Origin: Flavobacteriales bacterium
Lineage (GTDB): Bacteria; Bacteroidota; Bacteroidia; Flavobacteriales_D; CAJJDF01
Direction of reading: 5' to 3'
DNA length: 64,000 bases
NCBI GenBank assembly: GCA_018609055.1
Contig: JABAYJ010000008.1
Span: forward strand, 1 to 64,000
Position 1 is the stretch's first letter; every line of letters starts with the position of its first letter. A program made the position numbers and the translations under genes. The notes under the pieces are model-generated. The model was given only the letters and a program-made list of their open reading frames with translations. It made no database searches and was not told where the DNA came from. Positions 24,788-34,514 of this stretch are shown here, piece by piece.

Positions 24788-27700
24788 TTATTTTACAACT
24801 GTAACTTTTTTAGTTGTATTAAAGTATTTGTTTGATACTGATACAGAATAAACTCCACTTTCTAATTCTGATACATCAAAAGTAATTTTGTTATTTAAAG
24901 AAGAAACTTCTTTAATATAAATCACTTTTCCAATTGCATCAAATAATGAGATAGTTACTGACTCAGTATTGTTTTGTTTTAATATGTCAACAGTAACAAT
25001 ATCATTAGCAGGGTTAGGATAAACTGAAATATCTGATGCAGAAATCATAAACTCTTCTAAGCTAACACTCATTATAGACTCACATGATGTTGTATCACTA
25101 CATCCACTAGTAGTTGTGATCTCAACTGCATAATTTCCATTTCTATCTGGAGTAAATGTTTGAGCTGTTTCTCCTAATAAATAAGAATAACCGTTATCAC
25201 AATCCATCCACTTATAAGTTACACCTGTTGCAGAAGCAGAAAGAGTTATTCCAGTTACAGAAATTGTACCTGCAGTTGCAGCATTAATTGTTAACACAGT
25301 TGTAATTGTGTGAGGACAACCAAAAGCATTAGTTGTTACATCAGTATAAGTTCCACTTGCAGTATACACACTTCCTGTTTCAGGAACAGTATAAGTACCA
25401 CAAGAAGAAATTGTTCTACTTTCAGCACTTGTTGGCTTAATAGTAAGATTAATAGTCATTAAACTATCACATCCTGTTGCGTTTGGTATAGTATCAAACC
25501 TTAAACTTGAAGTCGTCCAAACTTTTCCTGAAGGAGAAGTATAGGAACCACAAGCTGTAACACTAGTTGATGAAGAAGTAGAGTAGTTAACAGTTAATAC
25601 TGTTGTTACCATACTATCACATCCTGATACTGTTTGAATTGTATCATAATAAGTATTAGAGTAGTTTGCTACTGTACCTCCTGGTCTTGTATAACTGTCA
25701 CACACTGTTAAAGTATTAGTAATAGATATTGAGTAATTAATTGTTAAATCAATAGTAATTATACTATCACAACCTATAGCATTTGTCAAAACATATGTTG
25801 CTGAGTTATTTGATGCGGTGTAAGTATTACCATCTATCCAAGTGAAAGAATCACATGCAACATTAACATCTGTAGTTGAGGATGAATATTTAACTGTAAG
25901 ATCTAAACTCCAAATGGTATCACAAATTCCAGCTATATTACTTTTCAAAGTGTCAATTGCTGTATTGTTAGAAACAGTATAAGTATTCCCGTCTCTCCAA
26001 GTTAATGAATCACAAGTAACTATAGTCTCTGTCATATTTACAAAACAAGGAGGAATAACATTTACTGTGTAATCTTCAAAAGAACCATAAGAACTTGAAT
26101 AACATGGATCCGAAGGTCCAACATTATTGTCTGTACCACCAATTCTCATAATATGAGATCCTAAAGGAGCTGAAGCTGGAATTGCAAAAGTTCCAGTCAA
26201 TACTGTTGGATTAGTAGCAGCTGATAAACCAAAGTAAACTTGCTCATTTGCATCAAACACTAAATCATCGTTCCAATCAATCCATATTTTAGTACCGTAT
26301 GTGTATCCCGTAGAATATTGAATAGAGAATGCTTGTGCCGGTGCACCTTGAATTATGTCTGTCGACAATGAATCGTAATCTCCGTAATTTCCTGGTTCAG
26401 GTCCAGTTGTATTGTTGATTGTTCCAATTGTTACATTCGTTATTCCACTTCCATCTACAGAAGTTGGCGAAGGCACACAGTACCAAGTGTAGAATGAAAT
26501 TGGACCCACCCAAGCACTTGAATCAGTTCCTCCACAATATGATCTTACGTAATAATCGTAATTTGTTTTCGCTGTAAGACCGGTTAACGTTGTAGACAAA
26601 GTACTAGAAACAACATTTATTCCAGTAGCCAAAGGATTAAATCCAGCAGTGTCATATCTCACGATGTAACTTGTAGGAGTTCCAAACAATGGAGCCGACC
26701 AACTTGCAGTTGCACTCGTACTAGTATTTACGGTCACTCCAGCCATTGTTGGTGAGAAACAAGATGGTGATTCTATCACTGCTATATCATCTAAACTTAT
26801 ATCACCCTCCCAGGATCCATTACTAACAGCAACAAATCTTAATTTTATAACACCTGTATAAGAAGATAAATCAACAAACTGTTGGTTCCATGGTGAAGCT
26901 TGATTTGGCTGTTGTGCACCATTCAATGTTAATACATTGGTCCACGTTGTACCACTTAATACTTGAACATTTAAGGATCCCATCTGTGCTCCAGTCATGT
27001 GATAATAGAATTCTAAAAAAGGAGTAGTAAGGGTTGATAAATTAATTGAAGGTGAATTCAATATGGCTGTATCACCAATTCCTGCTCCAGAAGCCTCTGT
27101 ATAGAAGAATTTACTTCCACTATTAGCTGAAAGAGCACCTGTAGAACTTGATGGTGTACCAAATCCTGTAATATTCCAATCAAAAGAAGCAGTGTTTGTT
27201 GCTGACCAGCAGTTTGCTATTGCAGCAGCAGATGTTGTTGTTCCGTGTCCTTCCACATCATCCATCCAAGGTCCTACATTAGTATCGTTACATAAAGTAG
27301 TGAAACTATAAGGTCCAGCCCATGGACTTGAATCAGAAGGAGTACAAATTGATGTTACATAATATTGATAGCTTGTAAAAGAATTTAATCCAATTAATGG
27401 AACTGTATCGTTAGAAACAATCATTGAGATTCCTGCACCTAGTGTGAAACCTGCTGGACCATATTCTATTCTTGAATTTGCAGAACCTGCAGTGTTTGAC
27501 CAATTTATCATTGCAGATGTTGCAGTAACATTATAAGAATTTAGATTTAAAGCATCTGGACAATTTGGAATTGCTTCAACAATTACGTTGTCAACAAAAA
27601 AGTCTGGTCCCCAATTCGAAACTCCAACAAATCTTATTTGAATGGTTTTATTAGTATAAGTTGCAGAATCCAATATTATTGTTTCTGTCACAAAAGAACC

Positions 27701-29062
27701 AGGAGATGTATTACTTGCTCCATCATTAGATGATGGATTAGTCATACCCCAAACTGTATTCCATGAACCACCCACTTCTTTAATTTGAACAGCAACTGAA
27801 TCATTATAAAAAGTAGATGTATTTCTTGACCAATCAAATTTAAACCTAGCATTTGAATTAACAATAATTGGTTCAGACATCATATGAAGATCTCCAGAAT
27901 TAATGCTCCAGAAATTTGCTCTTGCAATTCCACCAGAATAAGAGATCCAATCATTAGACCCACCTGTTAAATCCCAACAAGTAGGAGGCCAAGATGAAAA
28001 GTCTTGTAAATAAGGGATAGTAGCTGCATCACATAAAGTTTTAAAAGTAAATGGTCCTGCAGCAGAACTGCTATTACCTGGGCCACAATTTACAACTACA
28101 TATACATCGTATGAATTATTTGCAGTTAATCCTCCTATTGATGTATTCGTATCTGTTGAATTAATTGTTGTTCCTGTTCCATATGTATATCCTAGTGCAC
28201 CATATTCTATTGTATAAGTACTTGATGAACTATATATCCAAGAAAAAGCAACTGAATCGTTAAAAACATTATCAAATGAAACACCAGCTATTGATGGACA
28301 AGAAAGGCATGTAGCAGAAGCTCCGACAGAATTTCCAGAAGGAGTTGATGAGCCCGCGGTAATACCTACCCCTGACATGTTTTCTGAGAATAAAACTGAA
28401 CCATCGTTATTAATTATTTCATAACCAACCTCATAACCATATGATCCACCACCATTCCAAATGGTTCTTACAACATCTCCTGTAGCAGCTGAAAATGATA
28501 AATCTTCTGGTCCAGATCCTGAAGTAGGTCCAGAATTTAACAGAGTAACATTAGTTAAAACTGCTGTACCATTAACTGTTACTGTAAGTGTATTATTATT
28601 CCAACTGTCTCCATAATCATCATACATTCTTAGATTTAAAGCACAAGGGATAGCTGGACAAGCAGCAAGGTTAGTTGCCAAAGAAACTCCAGAAGGAGTT
28701 GATGAACCTGCTGTGACTCCTACACCTGACATGTTTTCTGAGAATAAAACTGAGCCATCGTTATTAATTATTTCATAACCAACCTCATAACCATATGATC
28801 CACCACCATTCCAAATGGTTCTTACAACATCTCCTGTAGCAGCTGAAAATGATAAATCTTCTGGTCCAGATCCTGAAGTAGGTCCAGAATTTAACAGAGT
28901 AACATTAGTTAAAACTGCTGTACCATTAACTGTTACTGTAAGTGTATTATTATTCCAACTGTCTCCATAATCATCATACATTCTTAGATTCAATGTACAC
29001 TGGGAATATATTAAGCTTCCAGTAAAGAATAATAATGTTAGTAAAAAGTAATTTTTCTTCAT
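24788..29062 (-). CDS. Large T9SS-exported adhesin-like surface protein
   Basis: A 1424-residue secreted protein with a signal peptide (YFLLTLLFFTGSLIYSQ). Two nearly identical beta domains of 118-residue period (~20-255) begin with LNLRMYDDYGDSWNNNTLTV. FN3-like domains alternate with MAM/jelly-roll-like domains (~260-880, e.g. YDVYVVVNCGPGNSS). A GEVED domain lies at ~905-1010 (IWIDWNDDLVFDANEQVYFG). About five repeats with CDSxTW/GCDSxxT motifs follow (~1010-1290). The T9SS sorting domain closes the protein (ISVYPNPANDIVTVDIL to the C-terminus). It is predicted to be displayed on or released from the cell surface by T9SS, for adhesion or substrate contact; no enzyme motif is seen. Confidence 0.93.
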   Translation of the reverse strand: MKKNYFLLTLLFFTGSLIYSQCTLNLRMYDDYGDSWNNNTLTVTVNGTAVLTNVTLLNSGPTSGSGPEDLSFSAATGDVVRTIWNGGGSYGYEVGYEIINNDGSVLFSENMSGVGVTAGSSTPSGVSLATNLAACPAIPCALNLRMYDDYGDSWNNNTLTVTVNGTAVLTNVTLLNSGPTSGSGPEDLSFSAATGDVVRTIWNGGGSYGYEVGYEIINNDGSVLFSENMSGVGITAGSSTPSGNSVGASATCLSCPSIAGVSFDNVFNDSVAFSWIYSSSSTYTIEYGALGYTYGTGTTINSTDTNTSIGGLTANNSYDVYVVVNCGPGNSSSAAGPFTFKTLCDAATIPYLQDFSSWPPTCWDLTGGSNDWISYSGGIARANFWSINSGDLHMMSEPIIVNSNARFKFDWSRNTSTFYNDSVAVQIKEVGGSWNTVWGMTNPSSNDGASNTSPGSFVTETIILDSATYTNKTIQIRFVGVSNWGPDFFVDNVIVEAIPNCPDALNLNSYNVTATSAMINWSNTAGSANSRIEYGPAGFTLGAGISMIVSNDTVPLIGLNSFTSYQYYVTSICTPSDSSPWAGPYSFTTLCNDTNVGPWMDDVEGHGTTTSAAAIANCWSATNTASFDWNITGFGTPSSSTGALSANSGSKFFYTEASGAGIGDTAILNSPSINLSTLTTPFLEFYYHMTGAQMGSLNVQVLSGTTWTNVLTLNGAQQPNQASPWNQQFVDLSSYTGVIKLRFVAVSNGSWEGDISLDDIAVIESPSCFSPTMAGVTVNTSTSATASWSAPLFGTPTSYIVRYDTAGFNPLATGINVVSSTLSTTLTGLTAKTNYDYYVRSYCGGTDSSAWVGPISFYTWYCVPSPTSVDGSGITNVTIGTINNTTGPEPGNYGDYDSLSTDIIQGAPAQAFSIQYSTGYTYGTKIWIDWNDDLVFDANEQVYFGLSAATNPTVLTGTFAIPASAPLGSHIMRIGGTDNNVGPSDPCYSSSYGSFEDYTVNVIPPCFVNMTETIVTCDSLTWRDGNTYTVSNNTAIDTLKSNIAGICDTIWSLDLTVKYSSSTTDVNVACDSFTWIDGNTYTASNNSATYVLTNAIGCDSIITIDLTINYSISITNTLTVCDSYTRPGGTVANYSNTYYDTIQTVSGCDSMVTTVLTVNYSTSSSTSVTACGSYTSPSGKVWTTSSLRFDTIPNATGCDSLMTINLTIKPTSAESRTISSCGTYTVPETGSVYTASGTYTDVTTNAFGCPHTITTVLTINAATAGTISVTGITLSASATGVTYKWMDCDNGYSYLLGETAQTFTPDRNGNYAVEITTTSGCSDTTSCESIMSVSLEEFMISASDISVYPNPANDIVTVDILKQNNTESVTISLFDAIGKVIYIKEVSSLNNKITFDVSELESGVYSVSVSNKYFNTTKKVTVVK
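28341..28990 (-). repeat. In-frame tandem duplication in the adhesin gene (354-bp period)
   Basis: Positions 28341-28636 and 28695-28990 are near-identical copies offset by exactly 354 bp (118 codons). Over the last ~260 bp I find a single difference (GAACC versus GAGCC); the ~30 bp at the low-coordinate end (toward the C-terminus of each unit) carry about seven more. They encode the two N-terminal domains of the adhesin. Near identity in silent positions means a recent duplication or ongoing gene conversion. Confidence 0.93.
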
Positions 29063-29226
29063 TTTTTGTTTTTTGATTTATGTTTTATTAAAAAAATGGC
29101 ATTATTATACCATTTCGATTCGTTAAATTAATAAATCTTCTCCGTTAAGCTAAAGTTAAGAAGTATTAAAGTTATTAACAATGTACGATAAATTGTTTAA
29201 AACTCAAAATAATAAAAATGATGGAA

Positions 29227-30255
29227 TCAATTAACTGACTGAGGTATAATTGATGAAGTAGTAATATTTAATTCTTCACCAAGGCTGTTAAACATGTTAA
29301 TATTACCAATTTGATTATAATTTTTTGCGTTAGTTGCATAAATTATTCCTTCAATGACATTTAAACCATAGAAATTTTCATTGTTTTTTTGATAAAAAAC
29401 ACTCGGAATAAAACCAGAAACATCATTGTTTACAGTGTATATAGATGAATTCAAAAAATAAAATTTTTTTATATCAAAGTCATAAGTTAATCTAGATGGT
29501 TTATCTGTTGATGAATTAAAGATGTAAGTAAAATCAATTTTATTAGAATCTAAATCAATTCTTTGAAATCTACCGTTTTCTATACCACTATAACCAGAAG
29601 TTAATATCCACAACTTAAGATTAATATCAAGAACCATACTATTGGGATTAATTCCTACCTGAATACTATCTTCTTTGATTAAAGTAGTTGGATTGATTAT
29701 ATAAAGAAAATTTTGTGTGCTATTTGTCAAGTAATCCCCCCTATCCATAACATATAACTTGTTATTATGCATTATAATGTGCTCGGTCCAGCCTTGTGTT
29801 GGTATCTGATTTATTATTTGATTGGAAACTAAATCGACTACATAAACTGCTTTTTGTTTTAAATCTGTTACGAAAGCTTTATCACCGAAAAATTCCATAT
29901 ATCTTGGACTGTTGAATCCTGTGATTTCTGTAATGAGATTAAGATTGGTGTCTGTAACAACTACTTTACCCGAGTTATTCACTACAAAATAGAATTTATT
30001 GCCGTGTCTTTTTACTGATTGTAGTACATCTCCTATTCCTATACCATTAACTTTTTTGTATTGGTTGTTAGCTATTTCACCAGTATTAGGATCATATAGA
30101 GATACTGAAGCATTCCCAAAACCAAAATTTCCTTCATTTATTACTATTAGCTTTCCTATTCCCTTTTCGTCTAGATTAATAGATTGTGGGCCAACTTCCT
30201 TTTTGCAACCAAAAAGTAACAGAACTAACCCTATATATATGTGAATACTTTTCAT
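29227..30255 (-). CDS. BtuG-like beta-propeller lipoprotein for B12 capture
   Basis: A 342-residue lipoprotein (signal LVLLLFGC, Cys17). Repeated strand patterns typical of YncE/DUF5074 beta-propellers follow: GKLIVINEGNFGFGNASVSL, NQIINQIPTQGWTEHIIMHN, VGINPNSMVLDINLKLWILT. It is the last gene of the cobalamin-riboswitch operon and overlaps the TonB-dependent receptor gene by one base. In Bacteroides the surface lipoprotein BtuG, also a beta-propeller, binds B12 and hands it to BtuB. The same role is inferred here from position and fold, not from recognisable binding residues. Confidence 0.85.
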   Translation of the reverse strand: MKSIHIYIGLVLLLFGCKKEVGPQSINLDEKGIGKLIVINEGNFGFGNASVSLYDPNTGEIANNQYKKVNGIGIGDVLQSVKRHGNKFYFVVNNSGKVVVTDTNLNLITEITGFNSPRYMEFFGDKAFVTDLKQKAVYVVDLVSNQIINQIPTQGWTEHIIMHNNKLYVMDRGDYLTNSTQNFLYIINPTTLIKEDSIQVGINPNSMVLDINLKLWILTSGYSGIENGRFQRIDLDSNKIDFTYIFNSSTDKPSRLTYDFDIKKFYFLNSSIYTVNNDVSGFIPSVFYQKNNENFYGLNVIEGIIYATNAKNYNQIGNINMFNSLGEELNITTSSIIPQSVN

Positions 30256-32192
30256 TAGAAAGATAAAGTTAAGTTTATTGAATAATTTCTTCCAGGTATT
30301 GGCCTGTTAGCGACTACTTGATAAGGTTCATTAAATACATTATTTATCCTTCCCCCTATTACATACTTTATATTCTTCAGGCTATTAGAATAACTTAACC
30401 CAGTGTTTGCAGGAAAATAATGAGGCAAATAAGTAGAATTACTTTCATCAATAAATACTCTACCATTATATAATTGCGAGTAGAACAGAGTCAATCTATT
30501 TATTGAGTAAGATAAGTAAGCATTGGCTTTGTGAGTAGGTATGTAAATAGGAATTCTATTTACTTTTTCGTTATTCTGACTTAAAAAATCTTTATTTCGA
30601 GAATGAGTGAAGGAGTAATTAATTTTTGCCTCTATTTTATTAGAATTCTTTTCATGATAAAAACTAGTTACAACTTCAATTCCTTTGTTTTCAATTTGTT
30701 TCACATTACTTGGCGACCAATAACCAAAATCTGTTGGTGTCCACTGAATCCAGTTTTCTGTTTGGTTATAAAAAGCTGTTAGCCCAAAATTAAATCTATT
30801 CTCATACAGTTTACCTGATAAAACGGTTACATCATTTGTAGTAACAGCACAACTATAACACTCTAGTACCTTTTCAAAATCAACACCAACCTCTGCACTC
30901 CAACCATTCTCAGGTAACAAACTACTATTCCCACCTTGTGCCCAATACAAATCATTAAGAGTAGGAACTCTGTAATTACTTGAGATGTTTCCTTTAAATT
31001 TTACATTATTATTAAAAGGATTGTAAATAAATCCTCCACCAAAAACAACTGGTGAAAAGTCAGAATCAATCAACTCTTGCCTGGCAAATACTTCGTAATA
31101 TCCTTTTTTCAAAGTTTCGGATATTTTCACATAAACCCCAGCTTCGTTTCTTCTTTTCGATTCATCAAATCCTGATGACATTGCTAATACTAAGGAATTT
31201 TGAATTGAAGTTTCTACATCAAAATTCTTTAATATCTTAAATTTCAATCTTTGCTGGGCTTGATAGGTTTTTACTGCAACTTCTGAGAAAATTGAAGAAA
31301 TAGTATCTATATAATTTAGTTTTTCACTGAAAAAAGAAACGCGTAAATCAGACTTAAATTTATCTTGGTAGGATTTCCAACTTACAAAACCTCTGAATAT
31401 TTTATCCTCTTGAGTTTCTTCATTAGAAACTCCTCCATTAATAGGTGGAATTTCTCTCCAGCTATCATAGTATATGGCTGTTGCTTGGATTATGTTTTTA
31501 GTATTAATAATATAACCAATTTCATATTGTCCTCCCCATTGCCAAAGCTTGTTATTTGTCTGGTTGTCAGTTGGGTTATTGATTTTACTCGTATTAGGAA
31601 ATGAAAAATCATTTTCGCCTTTTTTAGTCAAAAACTTAACTTGTTGGTAAAACTTTTTTGTTCCAAAGGAAACTTTATAACGTGAAGTAGATTGAGAAAA
31701 ACTCCCGAGTTGTTTTCCATAACTCCCATCTATTCCTTTTTTCCAATTTAGTTTGTTCGATAAATCTAGGCTACCTCCTATTCCTCCACTACCATTTACA
31801 GAGCTTCCTCCAGAATAATTTAATTCAAAATCAGAGATAAAAAAGGTTGGAATAAGTGATAAATCAGATTGACCTAGTGTTGGCGAATTCATTTTGAATC
31901 CATTCCAAAACAATTGAGTTTGAGATGCTCCATTCCCTCTTATAGAAAGAGTAGCTAATTGGCCATTTCCATAGTTTTTTAAATAAACAGGAGAACTTGT
32001 TTCTAACACTTCTGCAAGTGTTTTAAACTGAGATGAATCAGTTAAAGTAAGACTAGAAAAGGATTCTAAATCAGTAAGAAATTCAGATTTAGTAAACGTA
32101 CGTAATGTATCAGTTTTAATTTGAGAAAAACTGACGCTGACCCCAATAAATAAGGTGAAAAGAATGCTATTTTTTAACCACTTTTTTAACAT
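30255..32192 (-). CDS. BtuB-like TonB-dependent receptor
   Basis: A 645-residue outer-membrane receptor with signal peptide (ILFTLFIGVSVSFSQ). The plug domain (~45-160) shows TLAEVLETSSPVYLKNYGNG, LATLSIRGNGASQTQLFWNG and the Gly/Ser-rich GGSSVNGSGGIGGSLDLS. A beta-barrel ends in a terminal aromatic (INLTLSF). It lies in an operon led by a cobalamin riboswitch, between T9SS surface proteins and the BtuG-like lipoprotein, so the substrate is almost certainly a corrinoid. It overlaps the upstream gene by 26 bases and the downstream one by one base, indicating coupled translation. Confidence 0.92.
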   Translation of the reverse strand: MLKKWLKNSILFTLFIGVSVSFSQIKTDTLRTFTKSEFLTDLESFSSLTLTDSSQFKTLAEVLETSSPVYLKNYGNGQLATLSIRGNGASQTQLFWNGFKMNSPTLGQSDLSLIPTFFISDFELNYSGGSSVNGSGGIGGSLDLSNKLNWKKGIDGSYGKQLGSFSQSTSRYKVSFGTKKFYQQVKFLTKKGENDFSFPNTSKINNPTDNQTNNKLWQWGGQYEIGYIINTKNIIQATAIYYDSWREIPPINGGVSNEETQEDKIFRGFVSWKSYQDKFKSDLRVSFFSEKLNYIDTISSIFSEVAVKTYQAQQRLKFKILKNFDVETSIQNSLVLAMSSGFDESKRRNEAGVYVKISETLKKGYYEVFARQELIDSDFSPVVFGGGFIYNPFNNNVKFKGNISSNYRVPTLNDLYWAQGGNSSLLPENGWSAEVGVDFEKVLECYSCAVTTNDVTVLSGKLYENRFNFGLTAFYNQTENWIQWTPTDFGYWSPSNVKQIENKGIEVVTSFYHEKNSNKIEAKINYSFTHSRNKDFLSQNNEKVNRIPIYIPTHKANAYLSYSINRLTLFYSQLYNGRVFIDESNSTYLPHYFPANTGLSYSNSLKNIKYVIGGRINNVFNEPYQVVANRPIPGRNYSINLTLSF

Positions 32193-33129
32193 AAACTGAC
32201 TTTTCAGTCGAAATTCTTAGTAGATATATTCCCGAAGGTAACTCATTAATCTCTATCGAACTATTAGCAGAAATTGCTACAGTTTTTCCAGAAAGAGAAA
32301 TCAATTCTAATTGTTCAATTTCAACATCCGAATTAACAGTAATTAAAGAAGTAAATGGATTAGGAAATACTTTAAATTCTTGTTGTTTTTCAGTTAATGT
32401 ATTAATCCCATTCACATGGATTAATCCTACTGCATCTAAATCAAAACCTGATGAAGCAAAAGGTGTTGGCCAAGGATCATTTATTTTTCTGTTTTGAGAA
32501 TCATAATTCGCAAATTCTGGAGTAATATTTCCAATTACATCAATAATTTTTATGTGGGTTATATTCCCTTTATTCAATAATGAATCGTTGGAAATTTCAT
32601 CCAAATCAAAAGGAGATCCATAATTTACTTGGTATTTTCCAGCAAGATTATTAATGTTTGTAGCATCAACTGCTCCAAAAGTTCCAATTTGAATAGAGTC
32701 TTGTGTTTCACTATTGGCAGGAAATCTAAAAAAATGAATCCCATCCGAACTAACTTCGACAAAAGCTAACTCTAAAAAGCTCGAATTGAATCCATTTTCA
32801 AAAATTGCAAAATCTGGTCCAGGACCATTGTGTAAAGATTGGTATAAGTTTAAAATAGCCTCCCCTCCATCACCAAGACTAACTACAGTTCCATTGGCTT
32901 TGCCATAAACATTAGTTGAATCTCCTAGTGAGGCTTTACCAAGAGTAGAATCATTAATTTGTTGATATCCCCTATTTACAGAACAATTTGTTGCCCATGC
33001 TACAAAACTAGAACTATCCTTGTGCATAGCCGTAGTTCCAATTTGTCCAGCAGCAGGCGCATAACTTCCTTGCCCCATTGTAAAATGAGATAAGAAAAAA
33101 AATACTACTATTTGAACTGATTTGTTCAA
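32167..33129 (-). CDS. T9SS-sorted surface protein of the B12 operon
   Basis: A 320-residue exported protein (signal VQIVVFFFLSHFTMGQ). A beta-rich domain contains YAPAAGQIGTTAMHKDSS, VVSLGDGGEAILNL and PGPDFAIFENGF, and a T9SS sorting domain lies at the end (KVFPNPFTSLITVNSD to VKKVVKK). Proteins with the GPDFAIFENG pattern accompany B12 receptors in Bacteroidota. A role in surface capture of corrinoids is inferred from the riboswitch-controlled operon. It begins one base after the DUF4465 gene and overlaps the receptor gene by 26 bases. Confidence 0.87.
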   Translation of the reverse strand: MNKSVQIVVFFFLSHFTMGQGSYAPAAGQIGTTAMHKDSSSFVAWATNCSVNRGYQQINDSTLGKASLGDSTNVYGKANGTVVSLGDGGEAILNLYQSLHNGPGPDFAIFENGFNSSFLELAFVEVSSDGIHFFRFPANSETQDSIQIGTFGAVDATNINNLAGKYQVNYGSPFDLDEISNDSLLNKGNITHIKIIDVIGNITPEFANYDSQNRKINDPWPTPFASSGFDLDAVGLIHVNGINTLTEKQQEFKVFPNPFTSLITVNSDVEIEQLELISLSGKTVAISANSSIEINELPSGIYLLRISTEKSVYVKKVVKK

Positions 33130-33130
33130 C

Positions 33131-34108
33131 TTATTGTTTGATTATTTTTTTAGTGATTACTTCACCTTCAATGTTTATCATTAAAAAGTAAACACCATTA
33201 TTCTGGTTTGATAAATCAAGCTTAAGTGAGCTAACTCCATTTAATGTAGAACTAACAACTTCTCTACCTGCAACATCAATCAACCTATATGAAGCATTAT
33301 TAATAGTTTCTTCAAACTTTACATTAATGTTATTTTGTGTTGGATTAGGGTAAATTGATATTGAATTTTCGATATTCTCAACAACAGATAATGAAGTTGT
33401 GTAAGTCAAGTTATCCATACAAAAATATTTAGGCGTATTCATTCCAAAACCACCAACATCAGATGATGACATTGAAAAAGTTAAGTTTTTAGAATTTGGA
33501 TTCAAAGTAGATAAATCAACATAAGTCCAATCTTTAAGGATATAATCTGCAGAAGCAGAACCTCTAAAATCAGCTAAATAAAATTCTACTGAATCAGAGT
33601 TTTCTCCGTGGATTGTTAATTTAAACCAATCATTTCCATTTGTACCATCATCAACTCCAGCTGCATTAGTAGAATCTCCAAATTTCTTAGCAAATGAATC
33701 TCCATTTTTCATAGATAAATAGGCATAAGTAGAATTATTAATCCAAAAACCTGTTAAAGCCCCATAATTAGGAATTGTAACTAATATATTAGACTTTGGA
33801 TTAAATATGCTATAAGTTGCACTTGAATTATAACCAATTGCTGCAATACAGCTAAATTGATTTCCATAACCAGCTGTAGTGTCATCTTTCATATTAGAAT
33901 AAGAAACACCAGACCATGAACCGCCCCAAGCAGTATCATATGCATTATTAAACATAACTGTGTTTGAGATAAATTGACCAGACTGGTCACTACCATTCCA
34001 ATAGCTATCAGTTGATAAGTTTAAATCTTCAAAATCGGTAACATTAGATTGAGAATAAGAGGAAAAAGAAATAATCCCTGCTAAAATTAAAATGTAATTT
34101 TTTTTCAT
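33131..34108 (-). CDS. DUF4465 T9SS-sorted protein, first gene of the B12 operon
   Basis: A 325-residue exported protein (signal YILILAGIISFSSYSQ). The DUF4465 pattern is clear: VTDFEDLNLSTDSYWNGSD, WGGSWSGVSYSNMKDDT, YGNQFSCIAAIGY. It closes with a T9SS sorting domain (SIYPNPTQNNINVKF onward). It is the first gene behind the cobalamin riboswitch, 137 bases from the aptamer. DUF4465 proteins recur in B12 loci of Bacteroidota; binding of a corrinoid at the cell surface is the likely but unproven role. Confidence 0.9.
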   Translation of the reverse strand: MKKNYILILAGIISFSSYSQSNVTDFEDLNLSTDSYWNGSDQSGQFISNTVMFNNAYDTAWGGSWSGVSYSNMKDDTTAGYGNQFSCIAAIGYNSSATYSIFNPKSNILVTIPNYGALTGFWINNSTYAYLSMKNGDSFAKKFGDSTNAAGVDDGTNGNDWFKLTIHGENSDSVEFYLADFRGSASADYILKDWTYVDLSTLNPNSKNLTFSMSSSDVGGFGMNTPKYFCMDNLTYTTSLSVVENIENSISIYPNPTQNNINVKFEETINNASYRLIDVAGREVVSSTLNGVSSLKLDLSNQNNGVYFLMINIEGEVITKKIIKQ

Positions 34109-34244
34109 GTTTTATATTTATTATTAGTTGTTTTAGTTTCTAATTAATAAATACTACTTACGAAAAGGCATATGAGAAGAACTCCTCTTAAAGAAAAGTA
34201 ATAATCACGTGTTTCTATCCCGAAAACAGTATTTACATGTAAAT

Positions 34245-34397
34245 TGGCAGGTCTCCTGACTCACTTCATTTCTTGTTTTCCTTCCCATCAGCATTAGGCT
34301 AACAGTGGATTTATTGAACAAGCTTTTATCGAAGCTTACAGTTGCGGGAACAGTCTAGGTTTTTCACCTAATTCCCTTTTAATTTCGATTTCTCGAA
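34245..34397 (-). promoter_or_regulatory. Cobalamin (B12) riboswitch
   Basis: On the minus strand, in order: GGGAATTAGGTGAAAAACCT (P3 region), ACTGTTCCCGCAACTGTAA, CCACTG, ATGGGAAGG and the B12 box AGTCAGGAGACCTGCC (34246-34261). These are the conserved elements of the AdoCbl aptamer in the right order and spacing. It precedes the four-gene minus-strand operon 34108-29227 and should lower its expression when corrinoid is plentiful. Further upstream, 34398-34490, I see no gene. Confidence 0.95.
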
Positions 34398-34491
34398 AAC
34401 CAATTACACCATAAAGATAGATTAATTTTGTTTGTTATCAATTACTGAAATAGTTATTATTAAATGTAGCATGTGAATAATAATTAATCCC

Positions 34492-34499
34492 TATTTTTG
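34492..34499 (+). promoter_or_regulatory. -7 promoter box of the T9SS Plug gene
   Basis: TATTTTTG fits TAnnTTTG and sits 15 bases before the ATG at 34515. Its position rules out the in-frame TTG at 34497 as the start codon. Confidence 0.45.
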
Positions 34500-34514
34500 T
34501 TTAGACACAACACT

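Noticed and set aside
34497..34514. TTG start for the T9SS Plug protein
   Set aside because: It falls inside a TATTTTTG promoter box, and the ATG at 34515 begins a proper lipoprotein signal.
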